A DNA stretch of 50,576 nucleotides from JBCBTD01 sp039818825 (GTDB lineage Bacteria; Pseudomonadota; Alphaproteobacteria; Geminicoccales; Geminicoccaceae), in NCBI GenBank assembly GCA_039818825.1, contig JBCBTD010000029.1, positions 1-50,576 of the forward strand, read 5' to 3'. The position numbers and the translations under genes are program-made. The notes under the pieces are model-generated. The model was not told the DNA's origin. It saw only the letters and a list, made by a program, of their open reading frames with translations, and did not search any database. How positions within the stretch are numbered: the stretch's first letter is position 1; every line of letters starts with the position of its first letter. This document shows, one piece after another, positions 1 to 7,914 of this stretch.

Positions 1-692
1 GGACCAAGCAGTTGCCGATGCACGTCGTGCGCGCCGCCCTGCAGGCCGTGGCGATGCTCGGCTGGTTTTACGGTCTCACCTTGATCCCCATGGCGACGGT
101 CGCAGCCCTCGCGTTCACCACGCCGCTGTTCGCCACCTTGCTCGCGATCCTGTTGCTGGGCGAACGCGTCGGCTGGCGTCGTTGGTCGGCGTTGGTGGTG
201 GGCTTTCTCGGGACGCTGGTGATCCTCCGCCCCGATGCCGGCATCGTCGATCCGGGGGCGCTCTACGTTCTCGTGTCCGCCTTGGCGTGGGGTGGTGTGC
301 TGATCGTCGTCAAGGTGCTGGGACGGCGCGACTCCAGCCTGACGATCACCCTCTACGCCGGGTTCTTCTTGGTACTGTTCACGCTGGTGCCGGCGCTGTT
401 CGTCTGGTCCTGGCCGAGCGCTCGGGCGTTCGGCCTGTTGGTGCTGATCGGGCTGGTGGCGACGGGGATCCAGCTCTGCGTCACCGAGGCCGTCAAGGTC
501 GGCGAGACGTCCGCAGTGCTGCCGATGGACTTCACCAAGCTGCTCTGGGGGGCGTTGATCGGGTTCTTCTTGTTCGGCGAGATCCCAGACGCCGCAGCGA
601 TCGTCGGTGGTACGTTGGTCTTCGGCGCAGTGCTGTACGTCGCCTATCGCGAAGCACGCCGCAAGGCGCCGCTGCCGCCGGCACCGGCCTGA
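1..692 (+). CDS. EamA/DMT-family transporter, 5' end outside window
   Basis: The frame is already open at base 3 and ends at a TGA at 690-692, so this is the C-terminal three quarters (about 229 codons) of a drug/metabolite transporter of the inner membrane. The protein is almost wholly hydrophobic helices. The end of the first EamA repeat is seen as TTPLFATLLAILLLGER, and the second repeat ends with GFFLFGEIP, followed by a short charged, proline-rich cytoplasmic tail. Family members are about 300 residues with ten helices. The ATG at 12 is an internal Met, not a convincing start. Substrate cannot be read from sequence. Downstream lies a degraded gene on the other strand, so it is the last gene of its unit here. 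Confidence 0.9.
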   Translation, partial: TKQLPMHVVRAALQAVAMLGWFYGLTLIPMATVAALAFTTPLFATLLAILLLGERVGWRRWSALVVGFLGTLVILRPDAGIVDPGALYVLVSALAWGGVLIVVKVLGRRDSSLTITLYAGFFLVLFTLVPALFVWSWPSARAFGLLVLIGLVATGIQLCVTEAVKVGETSAVLPMDFTKLLWGALIGFFLFGEIPDAAAIVGGTLVFGAVLYVAYREARRKAPLPPAPA

Positions 693-814
693 CGACACGA
701 GGCAAAGGCGGCGCAGGTAAGTCATGGACTCGACGCCGCTGACCCGCCTGGCGAGGCGCGCGCGCTTGCTCCTTGGCAGCCACGATGGTCCGGTGCACAA
801 CCGGTTCCAACCCG

Positions 815-1283
815 CGGCGCCACTCTCCAGCGGCACGCCAGGGTCCAAGTGGTGTGTCAGGCCATGGCGGATGCCCGCCAGAACCCGCGCGCGGGCGGTC
901 TGCTTCAGGCTACGCCTCCTGATCCGCGGCGCGAACCGCGTCCGCCACGTGGTCGAGGTTGATCTCGAACTGACAGGGGCCGAACTCGGCAATGGCGGTC
1001 GTGGCGGGTACATCCTGACTTCGACGGGCCGCGACCATGTCGCGGATCGGCCTCGCGAAGTGGCGCGCGACGTCGAGATCGTTGACCTGCAAGCCGACCG
1101 CCGGGGGGCCCGCAGGCGGCACCGCGTCGAGCGTTCCCTGTTCGATGACGACCACTTGCCCCGGATCACGCCGTTCAGGTCGCCGACGAGCAACGCCACC
1201 ACGTCCACGCGACCATGGCTCGCCTCGAACGCTTGGCACTCGGCATCCAAGGCATTGGGCGAGGCGACGAGCGGGCTCGGCAT
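815..1283 (-). pseudogene. Degraded glutamine synthetase family gene (gamma-glutamylputrescine synthetase type)
   Basis: Three pieces of one glutamine-synthetase-like protein can be read in order on the minus strand, in more than one frame and with large parts missing. From the ATG at 1281-1283 a first piece contains VDVVALLVGDLNGVIRGKW, the N-terminal beta-grasp signature of the PuuA/GlnT type. A second piece, ending at a stop at 910-912, contains TAIAEFGPCQFEINLDHV and ALRAADQ-like text from the middle of the N-terminal and catalytic domains. A third, around 820-890, reads VLAGIRHGLTHHLDPG, which belongs near the C terminus. Family members are about 450 residues; fewer than 170 codons remain and the metal and ATP-site core is gone. 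It lies head to head with the PuuB-like oxidase, the natural partner of such an enzyme. Confidence 0.75.
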
Positions 1284-1399
1284 GGGCGTTGGGTCGGAAG
1301 TAGCGATCCTCTACGCTGCCGTTTCGGCCGGTGATCGGCCACCGTTCGCTCTGCCTGGACGAAGCCACGAATGCAGGTTTTCCGTCGCTGGACCTTGCC

Positions 1400-2707
1400 T
1401 TGACCACGACGCCTTCCGGAAGGCCACCGACGACCGACGGCAGAACGTGGTACGAGGCAACGGCCGAACCGGCGCCCCGGTGGCCGCCCCTGTCGGGTGC
1501 GGCCCGGGCCGACGTCGTCGTCGTCGGTGGCGGGCTGACAGGCCTTTCAGCGGCGTTGCACTTGGCCGAGGCCGGTCGCGACGTCGTCGTGCTCGAAGCC
1601 AGCCGCGTTGGCGCCGGCGCCAGCGGCCGGAACGGCGGCCAACTCGTCACCGGTCAGCGCCGGGACCAGGACGAACTGGAAGCGGCGCTCGGCAAGCCGC
1701 TGGCTGCCCGCCTGTTCGACCTGGCCGAACTGGCGAAGGTCCTGGTCCACGATCTCGCCGCGCGCCACGCCATCGCCTACGACTACCGGCCGGGTCTCCT
1801 GCACGTAGCCCATCGTCGGCGCTTTCTCGGGGAGATGCAGGACTACGTCCTCAAGCTACGAGACGCGTACGGCTACACGCAGCTCAGCTACCTCGACCGC
1901 GACGCGTTGCACGCCCTGTTGGCGAGCCCCGGATATCACGGCGCCACCCTCGATACCGGTGCCGGCCACTTGCATCCGCTGGCCTTCGTCCGCGGCCTCG
2001 CTAGCGCCGCTGCTGCGGCCGGTGCGCGGATCGCCGAACAGACCGCGGCGCTCGCAGTGGAAGAGCGGGGCGCTGCGGCGGTACGGGTCCGTACTGCGAG
2101 CGGCCACGTCGACGCCGACCACCTGATCTTGGCGTTGAACGCGGGTGGCGAGGCCGTTCATCCTGGTCTCTTGGGCCGCATCATGCCCATCGACAACTAC
2201 GTCGTGGTCACCGAACCGCTGGGCGCCGACGGTGCCCGTGCGCTCATCGGCAACGGCGCGGCCGTCTCCGACAGCCGCTTCGTCATCAACTACTTCCGCT
2301 GCACGAGCGACCATCGACTCCTGTTCGGCGGCGGCGAGACCTACGGCCAGCGGCGAGCACGCGACGTTGCCCAGATCGTGCGTCCCCATCTGCAGGCGGT
2401 CTTTCCCCAAATGCAGGGGGTCAGGATCGACTACGGTTGGAGCGGGACGGTCGCCATCACCCGGCGGCGGTTGCCTTGGTTCGGCCGGCTGGCGCCGCGG
2501 ACGCTGGTGGCAGGGGGCTACTCCGGCCAGGGGCTGGCCATTGCGACCCTGGCCGGAAAGTTGATGGCGGAAGCGGTCGAGGGAGCGAGCGACGGCTTCG
2601 ACACCTTTGCCGCCATCCCCCATGCCAGGTTTCCGGGTGGGCGTTGGGCGCGGTGGCCGATCTTGGCGCTGGCCATGACCTGGTTCGGGCTGCGCGATCG
2701 CCTTTGA
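1400..2707 (+). CDS. FAD-dependent oxidoreductase, DAO family (gamma-glutamylputrescine oxidase-like)
   Basis: About 435 residues. Residues 38-55 carry the dinucleotide motif VVVVGGGLTGLSAALHL, followed by an acidic residue ending the second strand (VLEASRVGAG) and GASGRNGGQ, the flavin-contacting segment seen in PuuB/OrdL-type oxidases. The C-terminal FAD region shows YGWSGTVA and GGYSGQGLAIATLAGK. Known members oxidise amines such as gamma-glutamylputrescine or other secondary amines, releasing H2O2. The start is uncertain: a TTG at 1400 gives the usual length of N-terminal arm, an ATG at 1331 would add 23 residues with no family likeness, and neither has a strong ribosome site. It is convergent, 8 bp apart, with the acetylpolyamine amidohydrolase, which supports a polyamine role. 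Confidence 0.85.
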   Translation: MTTTPSGRPPTTDGRTWYEATAEPAPRWPPLSGAARADVVVVGGGLTGLSAALHLAEAGRDVVVLEASRVGAGASGRNGGQLVTGQRRDQDELEAALGKPLAARLFDLAELAKVLVHDLAARHAIAYDYRPGLLHVAHRRRFLGEMQDYVLKLRDAYGYTQLSYLDRDALHALLASPGYHGATLDTGAGHLHPLAFVRGLASAAAAAGARIAEQTAALAVEERGAAAVRVRTASGHVDADHLILALNAGGEAVHPGLLGRIMPIDNYVVVTEPLGADGARALIGNGAAVSDSRFVINYFRCTSDHRLLFGGGETYGQRRARDVAQIVRPHLQAVFPQMQGVRIDYGWSGTVAITRRRLPWFGRLAPRTLVAGGYSGQGLAIATLAGKLMAEAVEGASDGFDTFAAIPHARFPGGRWARWPILALAMTWFGLRDRL

Positions 2708-2715
2708 CCGAGCGC

Positions 2716-3744
2716 TCAGGCGCCGGCGTGACCTGCCAGCACCGCCACGACGTTCTGGCCGATCACGTCGACGGCGTAGCCGCCCTCCAGGACGAACGCC
2801 GTCGGCCGGCGCAGCTTGCCGAGACGTTCGCCCATCCGCCGGAAATCAGCCGATCCCAGGGTGAAGAAGCCGATCGGATCGTCGGCGTAGGTGTCGACGC
2901 CCAGCGAAACGACGACGGCGTCGGGTCCGAAGGCATCGATTCGCCGGAGCCCGCGGTCCAGTGCTGCGGACCAGGCGGCCCAATCGGTGTTTCGCGGCAA
3001 CGGCAGGTTGAGGTTGAACCCGTCGCCGGGGCCCTCGCCGCGTTCGTCGGCGAAACCGGTGAAGTGTGGGAACGCGTCCTCCGGGTCGCCGTGGAGCGAG
3101 ACGACCAGGACGTCGCCGCGGTGGTAGAAGATGTCCTGGGTGCCGTTGCCGTGGTGGAAGTCGACGTCGAGCACGGCGACCCGCGCGCAGCCGCCGTCGC
3201 GGAGCGCCTGTGCGGCGATCGCCGCGTTGTTGAGGAAGCAGTAGCCGCCGAACATGTCGCGCATGGCATGGTGCCCCGGGGGTCGACAGAGCGCGAAGGC
3301 GGCGTCGTGGCCGCCCTGGATCAGCGCCGTTGCCGACAGTGCCACGTCCTTGGCGACCAGAGCCGCCTCGTAGGTCCCGGCCGAGATCGACGTCTCGGCC
3401 GCCATTGCGTAGTAGCCGAGGCGGCTTTCGACGTCGCGGCCGGGACGAATGCGGGTCCGCCGGACTGGCAGCACCGCCGGGATCGCCTCGCCGGCAAAGC
3501 CCGCCGCCCGCCAATCCTGCCACGCTGTGGCAAGGAAACTCACGAAGCCCGCGTCGTGGACCCGGAGAACCGATGCCAGGTCGTGTTCCGTGGGCGGCAG
3601 CACCGCGCCGAGGCCCGCGGACTCGACCGCCTCGAGCACCAGTTCGGCTCGGCGCGGACACTCGAACGGGGCCACGAGCTGACCTCCATAAAGCTCCGTC
3701 TTGGCGTCGCGAAGCCGATGGTCGGGCGAGAAGACCGTGTCCAT
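2716..3744 (-). CDS. Acetylpolyamine amidohydrolase / class II histone deacetylase family protein
   Basis: 342 residues, the full arginase/deacetylase fold. The catalytic His pair is in CRPPGHHAMRD, the zinc ligands are in VLDVDFHHGNGTQD (Asp and His) and in SLGVDTYADDP (Asp), and the transition-state Tyr is in VLEGGYAVD. The N terminus (MDTVFSPDHRLRDAKTEL) is like that of Mycoplana-type acetylpolyamine amidohydrolases, which deacetylate N-acetylputrescine, acetylcadaverine or acetylspermidine in the cytoplasm. The ATG at 3742-3744 is 3 bases after the stop of the upstream lipoprotein gene, so the two are probably one transcript. Together with the adjoining PuuB-like oxidase it suggests polyamine salvage or catabolism; substrate choice is inferred, not shown. 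Confidence 0.9.
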   Translation of the reverse strand: MDTVFSPDHRLRDAKTELYGGQLVAPFECPRRAELVLEAVESAGLGAVLPPTEHDLASVLRVHDAGFVSFLATAWQDWRAAGFAGEAIPAVLPVRRTRIRPGRDVESRLGYYAMAAETSISAGTYEAALVAKDVALSATALIQGGHDAAFALCRPPGHHAMRDMFGGYCFLNNAAIAAQALRDGGCARVAVLDVDFHHGNGTQDIFYHRGDVLVVSLHGDPEDAFPHFTGFADERGEGPGDGFNLNLPLPRNTDWAAWSAALDRGLRRIDAFGPDAVVVSLGVDTYADDPIGFFTLGSADFRRMGERLGKLRRPTAFVLEGGYAVDVIGQNVVAVLAGHAGA

Positions 3745-3747
3745 GGG

Positions 3748-4155
3748 CTACAGCTGCACGACGTCGAAGCGGGCGATTTCGGCGCGAGCGGAATCGTAGA
3801 AGCAGCGGAACTCGAACGGCTGCCAGTCGCTGCCGCCTTGGTAGTAGCGCCCGACGCCGCCGACCTCGAAGAGCCCGCCCTCGGGCGCGAACTCGACGAA
3901 GCTCGAACCGTCGGTTTGGACGCGCTCGACACCCTGAATGCGCGCCGGCACCTCGTCGAAGACCGCGACCGTGCAGGCGCCGGCGTGGGCGGTGGTCAGA
4001 TCTGCCGGCTGGCCGTCCGACGGGATCGTCGCCGTAGGCGACGGCGGCGGCGGCGGGATCACCCGTGGACCTTCGCCGGGGCGGACTGGTTGGCTTTGGC
4101 CGCATGCCGCCAAGACGAGCATGGAGCTGAGGGCGGCAGCGCGAAGAAGGCGCAT
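3748..4155 (-). CDS. Small predicted outer/inner membrane lipoprotein, unknown function
   Basis: 135 residues from an ATG at 4153-4155 that has a good ribosome site (GAGGAG, 7 bases upstream); the longer ORF start at 4176 does not. A lipoprotein signal peptide ends in the lipobox LAAC (Cys about residue 17), followed by a proline-rich linker (VIPPPPPSPTATIP) and a compact domain containing a CTVAVFDEV segment and FRCFYDSA, so two Cys may form a disulfide. I do not recognise the domain. It is directly upstream of the acetylpolyamine amidohydrolase on the same strand, but that neighbour is cytoplasmic and no functional link is evident. Confidence 0.75.
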   Translation of the reverse strand: MRLLRAAALSSMLVLAACGQSQPVRPGEGPRVIPPPPPSPTATIPSDGQPADLTTAHAGACTVAVFDEVPARIQGVERVQTDGSSFVEFAPEGGLFEVGGVGRYYQGGSDWQPFEFRCFYDSARAEIARFDVVQL

Positions 4156-4280
4156 GCGGTATCTCCTCGACGTCATCGTGCCGTTCTAGGCGCGGCGAAC
4201 GGCTATCGCCACCACTGCCGGCTGCGGCTATCGCCGTGGCTGCGGATTGCGGCTCACCGTAGGGCGACCGGAGCAGCTTG

Positions 4281-5171
4281 ATGACCGAGATCGAACGTCT
4301 CCTGGCGGCGCTGTCCTTCGCGGCACACGCCCACGCCAACCAACGGCGGAAAGGTGCGTCGCAGGAGCCCTACGTGAACCACCTGATCGAGGTGGCGGGG
4401 CTGGTCGGCGAAGCGACCGGCGGTGCCGACGTCGAGCTGGTCGCGGCCGCACTCTTGCACGACTCGGTCGAGGATACGCCGGTGACGCTGGAAGACTTGG
4501 ACGAGCACTTCGGTCCGCGAGTGGCAGCGATCGTCGCCGGCGCGTCCGACGACATGACGTTGCCGAAGGCGGAGCGGCAGCGCCGACGGATCGAGAGGGC
4601 CGCGGGTAAGCCCGACGACGTCAAGCTGGTCAAGATCGCCGACGTCGTCTCGAACGTCCGCGCCATGGTCAACGCGCCGCCGGCCGGCTGGCCGTTGGCG
4701 TGGAAGCTCGACTATCTCGACGGCGCGCGGGCTCTCGGGGCGGCGATGGTCGGCGCCGACGAGCGCCTCGACCGATTGTGCGCCCGCGAGATCGAAGCTG
4801 CGGAGACGGCGCTGCGGACGGCGCACGCATCGCCGGTCAAGTCGTCGAACGGCGTGCTGCCGGTCGACGCCGGTCAGCCGGTGCACCAGCTCTATCTCGC
4901 CAACACCGAGGGTGAGGCATGGGGCGACGAGCAGCGTGATCATCTGGTGGCGATGCTCGCCGAGTCGTTCCCGAGTGCCACGTTGTTCGACGCCGCCGGG
5001 ATCTTCGAGGGGCGGAGGCGCCCGATCCTGGTCGTGCGCCTGCGGAGCGACGGCACCGAGGCCGTCGTGAGCTTGGCCCAGTCGCTGTGTGTCGCATTTC
5101 ACCAGCGCTTCGTCGGCATCGAGAGCGAAGGCCGCTATCTGAGGATTTACGCCGACGACACCGGCGCTTGA
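4281..5171 (+). CDS. HD-domain phosphohydrolase (RelA/SpoT hydrolase / MESH1-like)
   Basis: 296 residues. The first 170 residues form an HD metal-dependent hydrolase: an early His in YVNHLIEVAGLV, the HD pair with following ED in LLHDSVEDTPVTLEDL, and a late Asp in KIADVVSNVR, matching the pattern of (p)ppGpp hydrolases and MESH1-type enzymes. No synthetase, TGS or ACT domain is present, so at most it is a hydrolase. The C-terminal 100 residues (from about 200) are a separate small alpha/beta domain I do not recognise. The ATG at 4281 has GGAG 7 bases upstream. It is divergent from the lipoprotein gene; the 125-base gap should hold both promoters. Nucleotide substrate is inferred only. Confidence 0.8.
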   Translation: MTEIERLLAALSFAAHAHANQRRKGASQEPYVNHLIEVAGLVGEATGGADVELVAAALLHDSVEDTPVTLEDLDEHFGPRVAAIVAGASDDMTLPKAERQRRRIERAAGKPDDVKLVKIADVVSNVRAMVNAPPAGWPLAWKLDYLDGARALGAAMVGADERLDRLCAREIEAAETALRTAHASPVKSSNGVLPVDAGQPVHQLYLANTEGEAWGDEQRDHLVAMLAESFPSATLFDAAGIFEGRRRPILVVRLRSDGTEAVVSLAQSLCVAFHQRFVGIESEGRYLRIYADDTGA

Positions 5172-5253
5172 TCGACGCGCGGGCCTTGCACTTCAGCGCC
5201 GGCGCCGACATGTTCCCGCGGCTTTCGCGATGTCACGCAACGAGGAGGGCCGC

Positions 5254-5973
5254 GTGGTTCTGTCGTTCCATCGTTTGGTCATGGCCGGCGCCATGGTCAC
5301 CGGGCTGGCGTCGGTGGCCGACGCGGCCGATGGCCAGGGACGTTTTGCCGGCCATGGTCCGGGCCTCGCCAGTTGCGGGCAGCTGACCCAGGCGCTCGCC
5401 GCCGAAGGCCCCGACCGCATCTTGTTGCTCGGCTGGGTGGCGGGCTACCTCACAGGGGCCAACGCATATCGGCCCCAAACCTACGATGTCGCACCCTGGC
5501 AACCGATGGAGTTCATCGCCCAGGTGCTCGCCGAACAGTGCGGACGCAACCCGGATGCGGCGGTCACGGAAATCATGGTGGCGATCACGGACCAGTTGGT
5601 CACCGGTGCGCTCAGCGAATCGTCGCCAGTGCTGGAGCTGGAGCACGAGGGCAACCAAGCAGCGGTCTACCGTGACGTCCTCCGGCAGGCGCAAGCCCGG
5701 CTGAAGCAGCTCGGCCTCTACGCCTCCGGGGTCGACGGTGCCTATGGCCCCGGGACGCGCGGCGCGCTGGAGGCGTTCCAGGAGAGCGCTGGCCTCCCGG
5801 TCACCGGCGTTCCCGATACTCCGACGCTACTTGCGCTTTTTTACGACATCGTGCCGCAACCGGCGCCCGGCCCGGCGGATGGCGGCGCACCAGCCGAAGC
5901 GCCTGGGGTAGGCTCCGACCCCGAGCAGGACCCGGCCGAGGTGCCGGCGCCGCCGGACGAAAGCAGCGAGTGA
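5254..5973 (+). CDS. Secreted protein with Rap1a/Tai-like domain and peptidoglycan-binding domain
   Basis: 239 residues from a GTG at 5254 preceded by GAGGAGGGC; an ATG at 5230 is also in frame but has no ribosome site. A signal peptide (about 25 residues ending SVADA) is followed by a segment with two Cys (LASCGQLTQAL and AEQCGRNPD) around LLGWVAGYLTGANAY, the layout of small Rap1a/Tai-type periplasmic domains. Residues about 140-200 are a peptidoglycan-binding domain (RLKQLGLYASGVDGAYGPGT, then ALEAFQESAGLPVTG). The tail is proline and acid rich, without predicted structure. Likely periplasmic and wall-bound. Its TGA overlaps the GTG of the next gene, so the two are co-translated. Confidence 0.8.
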   Translation: MVLSFHRLVMAGAMVTGLASVADAADGQGRFAGHGPGLASCGQLTQALAAEGPDRILLLGWVAGYLTGANAYRPQTYDVAPWQPMEFIAQVLAEQCGRNPDAAVTEIMVAITDQLVTGALSESSPVLELEHEGNQAAVYRDVLRQAQARLKQLGLYASGVDGAYGPGTRGALEAFQESAGLPVTGVPDTPTLLALFYDIVPQPAPGPADGGAPAEAPGVGSDPEQDPAEVPAPPDESSE

Positions 5974-6446
5974 GCCGAAGCCCGACCGTGGGCTTGCCAT
6001 ACTTCTTCTTCGGCACGCTCCTGGACGCCGACGTGCTGTCGATCGTCCTCGGCCGACCGATCGAGCCGTCAGAATACCACACCGCGGTTCTGAGGGACCA
6101 TCAGCGCCTTGCGGTTGCCGATGTCGTGTACCCGGTCCTGCGCGCGGCACCTGGCCAAGACGTGCCAGGTGCCTTGTTCAGCTGTCGCAGCCTGGAGGAA
6201 CAGCGCCGCATCGATCATTTCGAAAGTGGAGAGTACGAGACTAGCAAGGTCTGGGTGCGGCGCCGCACCTGTTTGGTCGAAGCGTTAGTCCACACCGACT
6301 TCGACGGCGTGTTCCAGCTTCTTCATGCGCCCTGGTCTTTGGCCGATTGGCAGATTGCGCACAAGCGCCGCTACCTTCAGCTCTGCCACGGCTGGATGAG
6401 TGACTACGCCGCCGTCGGCGGATGCAGGCGCGACGACGGGCGCTAG
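5970..6446 (+). CDS. Gamma-glutamylcyclotransferase (AIG2-like) family protein
   Basis: 158 residues. The fold's entry motif is FFFGTLLDADVL, where the usual Y/F-G-T-L sits, then PGALFSCRS for the central strand, and FESGEYET with the Glu that acts as the acid/base in this family. Members open or close gamma-glutamyl amides to release 5-oxoproline, but many bacterial ones have no known substrate. The GTG start overlaps the upstream stop (GTGA). The last 160 bases are overlapped by an ORF on the other strand; I trust this gene more because its fold motifs are clear. Confidence 0.8.
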   Translation: MSRSPTVGLPYFFFGTLLDADVLSIVLGRPIEPSEYHTAVLRDHQRLAVADVVYPVLRAAPGQDVPGALFSCRSLEEQRRIDHFESGEYETSKVWVRRRTCLVEALVHTDFDGVFQLLHAPWSLADWQIAHKRRYLQLCHGWMSDYAAVGGCRRDDGR

Positions 6447-6608
6447 CGTGGTCGTTGCGGTCCGCTTCGTGGGTGCAGCCTGGCGGGTGCGAAACAGCCA
6501 AGAGAACGCAGCACTCACCGCTTCCGCGCGGGCGACGCGCCCGCGGTTCAGGGCTTCATGCATCTCCGCGTCGGTCAACGGATACGAGAGCGATGGATCG
6601 GATTGCAT
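6285..6608 (-). CDS. Small hypothetical protein, overlaps the cyclotransferase gene antisense
   Basis: 107 residues from an ATG at 6606-6608 with a strong ribosome site (GGAGACGTGTC). The first 40 residues (LTDAEMHEALNRGRVARAEA, then a hydrophobic AFSWLFR) form a helix of the kind seen in small alphaproteobacterial proteins of the RSP_7527 type, with an Arg-rich patch before an aromatic end. The second half runs for 160 bases opposite the end of the cyclotransferase gene and has no recognisable likeness; the true functional part may be only the first 45 residues. A TTAACCATTAAC site lies about 70 bases upstream. Confidence 0.45.
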   Translation of the reverse strand: MQSDPSLSYPLTDAEMHEALNRGRVARAEAVSAAFSWLFRTRQAAPTKRTATTTLAPVVAPASADGGVVTHPAVAELKVAALVRNLPIGQRPGRMKKLEHAVEVGVD

Positions 6609-6675
6609 GACACGTCTCCTCGAGCAGGTCGAAAGGATTCTGTTCGCTACTGCAAGATAGGGACGGAGGCTTTGA

Positions 6676-6687
6676 TTAACCATTAAC
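6676..6687 (-). promoter_or_regulatory. TTAACCATTAAC element, possible CtrA-type half sites
   Basis: The bases TTAACCATTAAC stand out in very GC-rich surroundings, 68 bases upstream of the small ORF starting at 6608. TTAACCAT is the half-site form reported for the alphaproteobacterial response regulator CtrA, whose full site is TTAA-N7-TTAA; here the spacing is only 3, so this is not a canonical full site. Assignment is a guess from context. Confidence 0.25.
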
Positions 6688-6822
6688 GCGTGTGCATGGG
6701 TCCCTTGCCGCGGCGATTTGTCCCGGTGTTCTGCGCTACCCGTGCGCCCCGCTCGGCATCCAAGAGGTCGCGGCACCGGGCGGTCGAGCGCGGTGGTGCG
6801 TCCGGGACATGGGAAGGCGGCG

Positions 6823-7809
6823 CTAGGCTGCCGCGCGTTGGATCACGGCAGCAGCGGCGTCGAGCAGTGTGGCTGCTCTCACGTTGGGGTTGTGCATCGT
6901 CGCCGACAGGTGCTGGCGGAACAAGCGTGCCCCGGGACGGCCGTTGAACAGCCCCAGGACGTGACGCAGGGTGGCTGCGGGCGGCACGCCTCGGCTGCAG
7001 AGCTCGTCGATGCGATCCGCGAGTGCGGCGATCACCGCGTGAAGATCGAGCGGGAGCGGTGTCCGGCCCAGCGCTGCCGCCTCCAAAGCCGGCAGACGGC
7101 TGGGGTTCTCGTAGGCTTCGCGCCCGACCATCACGCCGTCGGCCCAAGTTCGGGCAGCGGCGACTTGGGATGGCTCACGCAAGCCGCCGTTCAGCACGAT
7201 GTGGAGGTCCGGGCGTGCCGCCCTCAGTCGTCGGACGACGTCGTAGCGGAGTGGCGGCACACTGCGGTTGGCCTTCGGGCTCAAGCCTTTCAGCCATGCT
7301 TTGCGCGCATGGATGACGAAGGTGCGCACGCCCGCCTCGGCGGTGGTTGCGACGAACCGTTCGAGGAACGCGTACTCCGCCGAGTCGTCGATGCCGATCC
7401 GGCATTTGACGCTGATCGGTCGCGCCGTGGCCGCAGCCAGGGCTTGCAACCCGTCGCGAACGCGCTCTGGTTCCGCCATCAGGCAGGCGCCGAAACGGCC
7501 ACGCTGGACCCGACTCGAGGGACAGCCGCAATTGAGGTCGTAGCCGGCGTAGTCGTAGGCTTCGGCGACACGCACGGCGCGGCTGAGATCATCCGGGTCA
7601 CTGCCGCCCAACTGCAGCACGACGGCCCCCTCCCGTGGATCCTTTTCGAGCAGCCGGTCGACGTCACCGTGGAGTATGGCTCCGGTCGTCACCATCTCGG
7701 TGAACAACAACGCGCGCGGCGCCAACAACCGATGGAAGAACCGACAGTGCCGGTCAGTCCAGTCCATCATCGGCGCCACGCAGAAGCGATGATCCAGGTG
7801 ATCCGTCAT
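6823..7809 (-). CDS. dusA: tRNA-dihydrouridine(20/20a) synthase DusA
   Basis: 328 residues from the ATG at 7807-7809 (GGAAAAGAAAGAAAC upstream); the frame stays open further upstream but that part has no family likeness. This FMN enzyme reduces uridine to dihydrouridine in the tRNA D-loop. The DusA N terminus is clear in HRFCVAPMMDWTDRHCRFF. The catalytic Cys is in YDLNCGCPSSRVQRGRFGA, a substrate/FMN His is in VIHARKAWLKGLSPKANR, and the phosphate-binding segments include VLNGGL and GVMVGREAYENP. The first 30 codons are the known attachment target of a family of genomic-island integrases, and an integrase relic does lie just upstream, transcribed away from dusA. Confidence 0.95.
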   Translation of the reverse strand: MTDHLDHRFCVAPMMDWTDRHCRFFHRLLAPRALLFTEMVTTGAILHGDVDRLLEKDPREGAVVLQLGGSDPDDLSRAVRVAEAYDYAGYDLNCGCPSSRVQRGRFGACLMAEPERVRDGLQALAAATARPISVKCRIGIDDSAEYAFLERFVATTAEAGVRTFVIHARKAWLKGLSPKANRSVPPLRYDVVRRLRAARPDLHIVLNGGLREPSQVAAARTWADGVMVGREAYENPSRLPALEAAALGRTPLPLDLHAVIAALADRIDELCSRGVPPAATLRHVLGLFNGRPGARLFRQHLSATMHNPNVRAATLLDAAAAVIQRAAA

Positions 7810-7914
7810 GTTTCTTTCTTTTCCAGCGGCTTGATTGCTGGCCAGCTCATGCTGGGACACCGTGATCACCTTGACGAACCCTTGTTTCACGGTCGATCTG
7901 CACCAGAATCGAGA

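Noticed and set aside
724..2004. 426-codon plus-strand frame over the GS remnant and oxidase start
   Set aside because: No protein likeness; the oxidase and the GS fragments explain the same DNA better.
2437..4281. 614-codon open frame on the plus strand
   Set aside because: It covers the ends of the oxidase, the amidohydrolase and the lipoprotein in the wrong frame or strand and reads as Arg/Val/Ala-rich text without motifs.
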